Origin: an uncultured Verrucomicrobiota bacterium
GTDB taxonomy: Bacteria > Verrucomicrobiota > Kiritimatiellia > RFP12 > UBA1067
DNA: 6,791 bases
NCBI GenBank assembly: GCA_945613785.1
Contig: CALZAJ010000087.1
Span: forward strand, 1 to 6,791
Reading direction: 5' to 3'
Shown here: positions 6,265-6,791 of the stretch, piece after piece
How the letters are laid out: the number at the start of each line of letters is the position of its first letter
How positions within the stretch are numbered: the stretch's first letter is position 1
Position numbers and translations under genes: made by a program
The notes under the pieces: generated by a model
The model's input: the letters and a program-made list of their open reading frames with translations, nothing else
Databases searched by the model: none
What the model was told of the DNA's origin: nothing

Positions 6265-6791
6265 TCACTTTCCCCATTCGCGCAGACGCTGGAAGAACGC
6301 GTAGAGCGCGGGCACGAAGATGATGCCGACCAATACCGCGGCCAGCATGCCGCAACACGTGCAGATGCCGATGGCGTTCATCGCGCCCGCACCGGCCCCC
6401 GAAACGAACACGAGCGGCAACACGCCGATGATGAAGCTCCAGGCCGTCATCAAGACGGCGCGGTAACGCAGATTCGCGCCCTTCACCGCCGCTTCCTTGA
6501 CCGGCAGCCCCCGATCGCGTTCCTGCTTCGAGAACTCGACCATCAGGATCGCGTTCTTGGCAGCCAAGCCGATCAACATCACGCAACCGAGCTGAGCATA
6601 GACCGAGAGCGCCGTGTCCGTCAGCCAGAGCCCCAGGAAGGCGCCCGTCAGTGCGAAGGCGACGGACAGCATCACGGGGACGGGAATCATCCAGCTCTCG
6701 TACTGGGCGACCAGGAAGAGATAGGCGAAGAGGACGGCCGCGGCGAGCAGCCAGAGGAGCTGCCCCTCGTTCTGCTTTTCCTGCAACGCCA
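6265..6791 (-). CDS. RND-family (HAE1/AcrB-like) efflux transporter, C-terminal part (cut by window edge)
   Basis: About 175 C-terminal residues are visible; the reading frame stays open to the window edge, so the gene begins outside. The fragment matches the last membrane block of AcrB-type proton-driven efflux pumps. It has a TM8-like helix ending in VAQYESW, then TM9, then TM10 with IGLAAKNAILMVEF carrying the conserved lysine equivalent to AcrB Lys940. A cytoplasmic loop follows, then TM11 (MTAWSFIIGVLPLVF), the SGAGAGAMNAIG turn and TM12 ending in FVPALYAFF. The chain stops soon after TM12, as in the family. Such pumps sit in the inner membrane of Gram-negative bacteria and work with a periplasmic adaptor and an outer-membrane channel; neither is in the window. 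The proton-relay aspartates of TM4 and the substrate-binding porter domain are outside, so substrates cannot be inferred. One oddity is a Cys-rich ICTCCG stretch in TM12. Confidence 0.93.
   Translation of the reverse strand, partial: ALQEKQNEGQLLWLLAAAVLFAYLFLVAQYESWMIPVPVMLSVAFALTGAFLGLWLTDTALSVYAQLGCVMLIGLAAKNAILMVEFSKQERDRGLPVKEAAVKGANLRYRAVLMTAWSFIIGVLPLVFVSGAGAGAMNAIGICTCCGMLAAVLVGIIFVPALYAFFQRLREWGK

Noticed and set aside
5808..6323. A 171-codon plus-strand frame running across the rimO promoter
   Set aside because: It is antisense to rimO in the same codon register and low in domain content; crossing the promoter gap is by chance.

Overview
The window is a compact, high-GC bacterial chromosome segment in which every recognisable gene lies on the minus strand. 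Read in the direction of transcription (high to low coordinates) it holds five genes. They are the C-terminal end of an RND-type efflux pump (cut by the right edge), rimO (radical-SAM methylthiotransferase for ribosomal protein S12), an uncharacterised HAD-like phosphatase, purL (full-length large-type FGAM synthase), and the first 21 codons of a family 2 glycosyltransferase (cut by the left edge). No tRNA, rRNA, CRISPR array, insertion sequence or prophage signature was seen. The longest stretch without a gene is 115 bases.

Two transcription units can be drawn from the sequence. The first starts at an extended -10 promoter (TGC-TATAAT, 6225-6233), reads rimO and the HAD gene (4-base ATGA overlap, so translationally coupled), and ends at a strong intrinsic terminator (3972-3998). 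The second starts at a near-identical promoter (3964-3972), reads purL after a leader of about 49 bases with a good GGAG ribosome binding site, and runs into the glycosyltransferase, whose ATG is 6 bases after the purL stop. The pump gene belongs to an upstream unit that probably ends at a weaker hairpin just after its stop codon.

The most interesting signals are regulatory. Both promoters share the 13-mer TTTTGCTATAATA, lack a recognisable -35 box, and sit directly against a hairpin whose T-tract runs into the extended -10. The rimO -10 ends only 9 bases before the ATG, so the rimO mRNA is predicted to be leaderless or nearly so. The HAD-like protein is the only complete gene without a recognised function.

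The organism is a Gram-negative-type bacterium, given the HAE1-like RND pump and the large single-chain PurL that resembles gammaproteobacterial enzymes. The phylum cannot be fixed by eye. A PVC-group lineage (for example Kiritimatiellota-like) is a guess from overall flavour, not a demonstrated placement. I see housekeeping and ordinary accessory genes here, and no clear evidence of a new multi-gene system.
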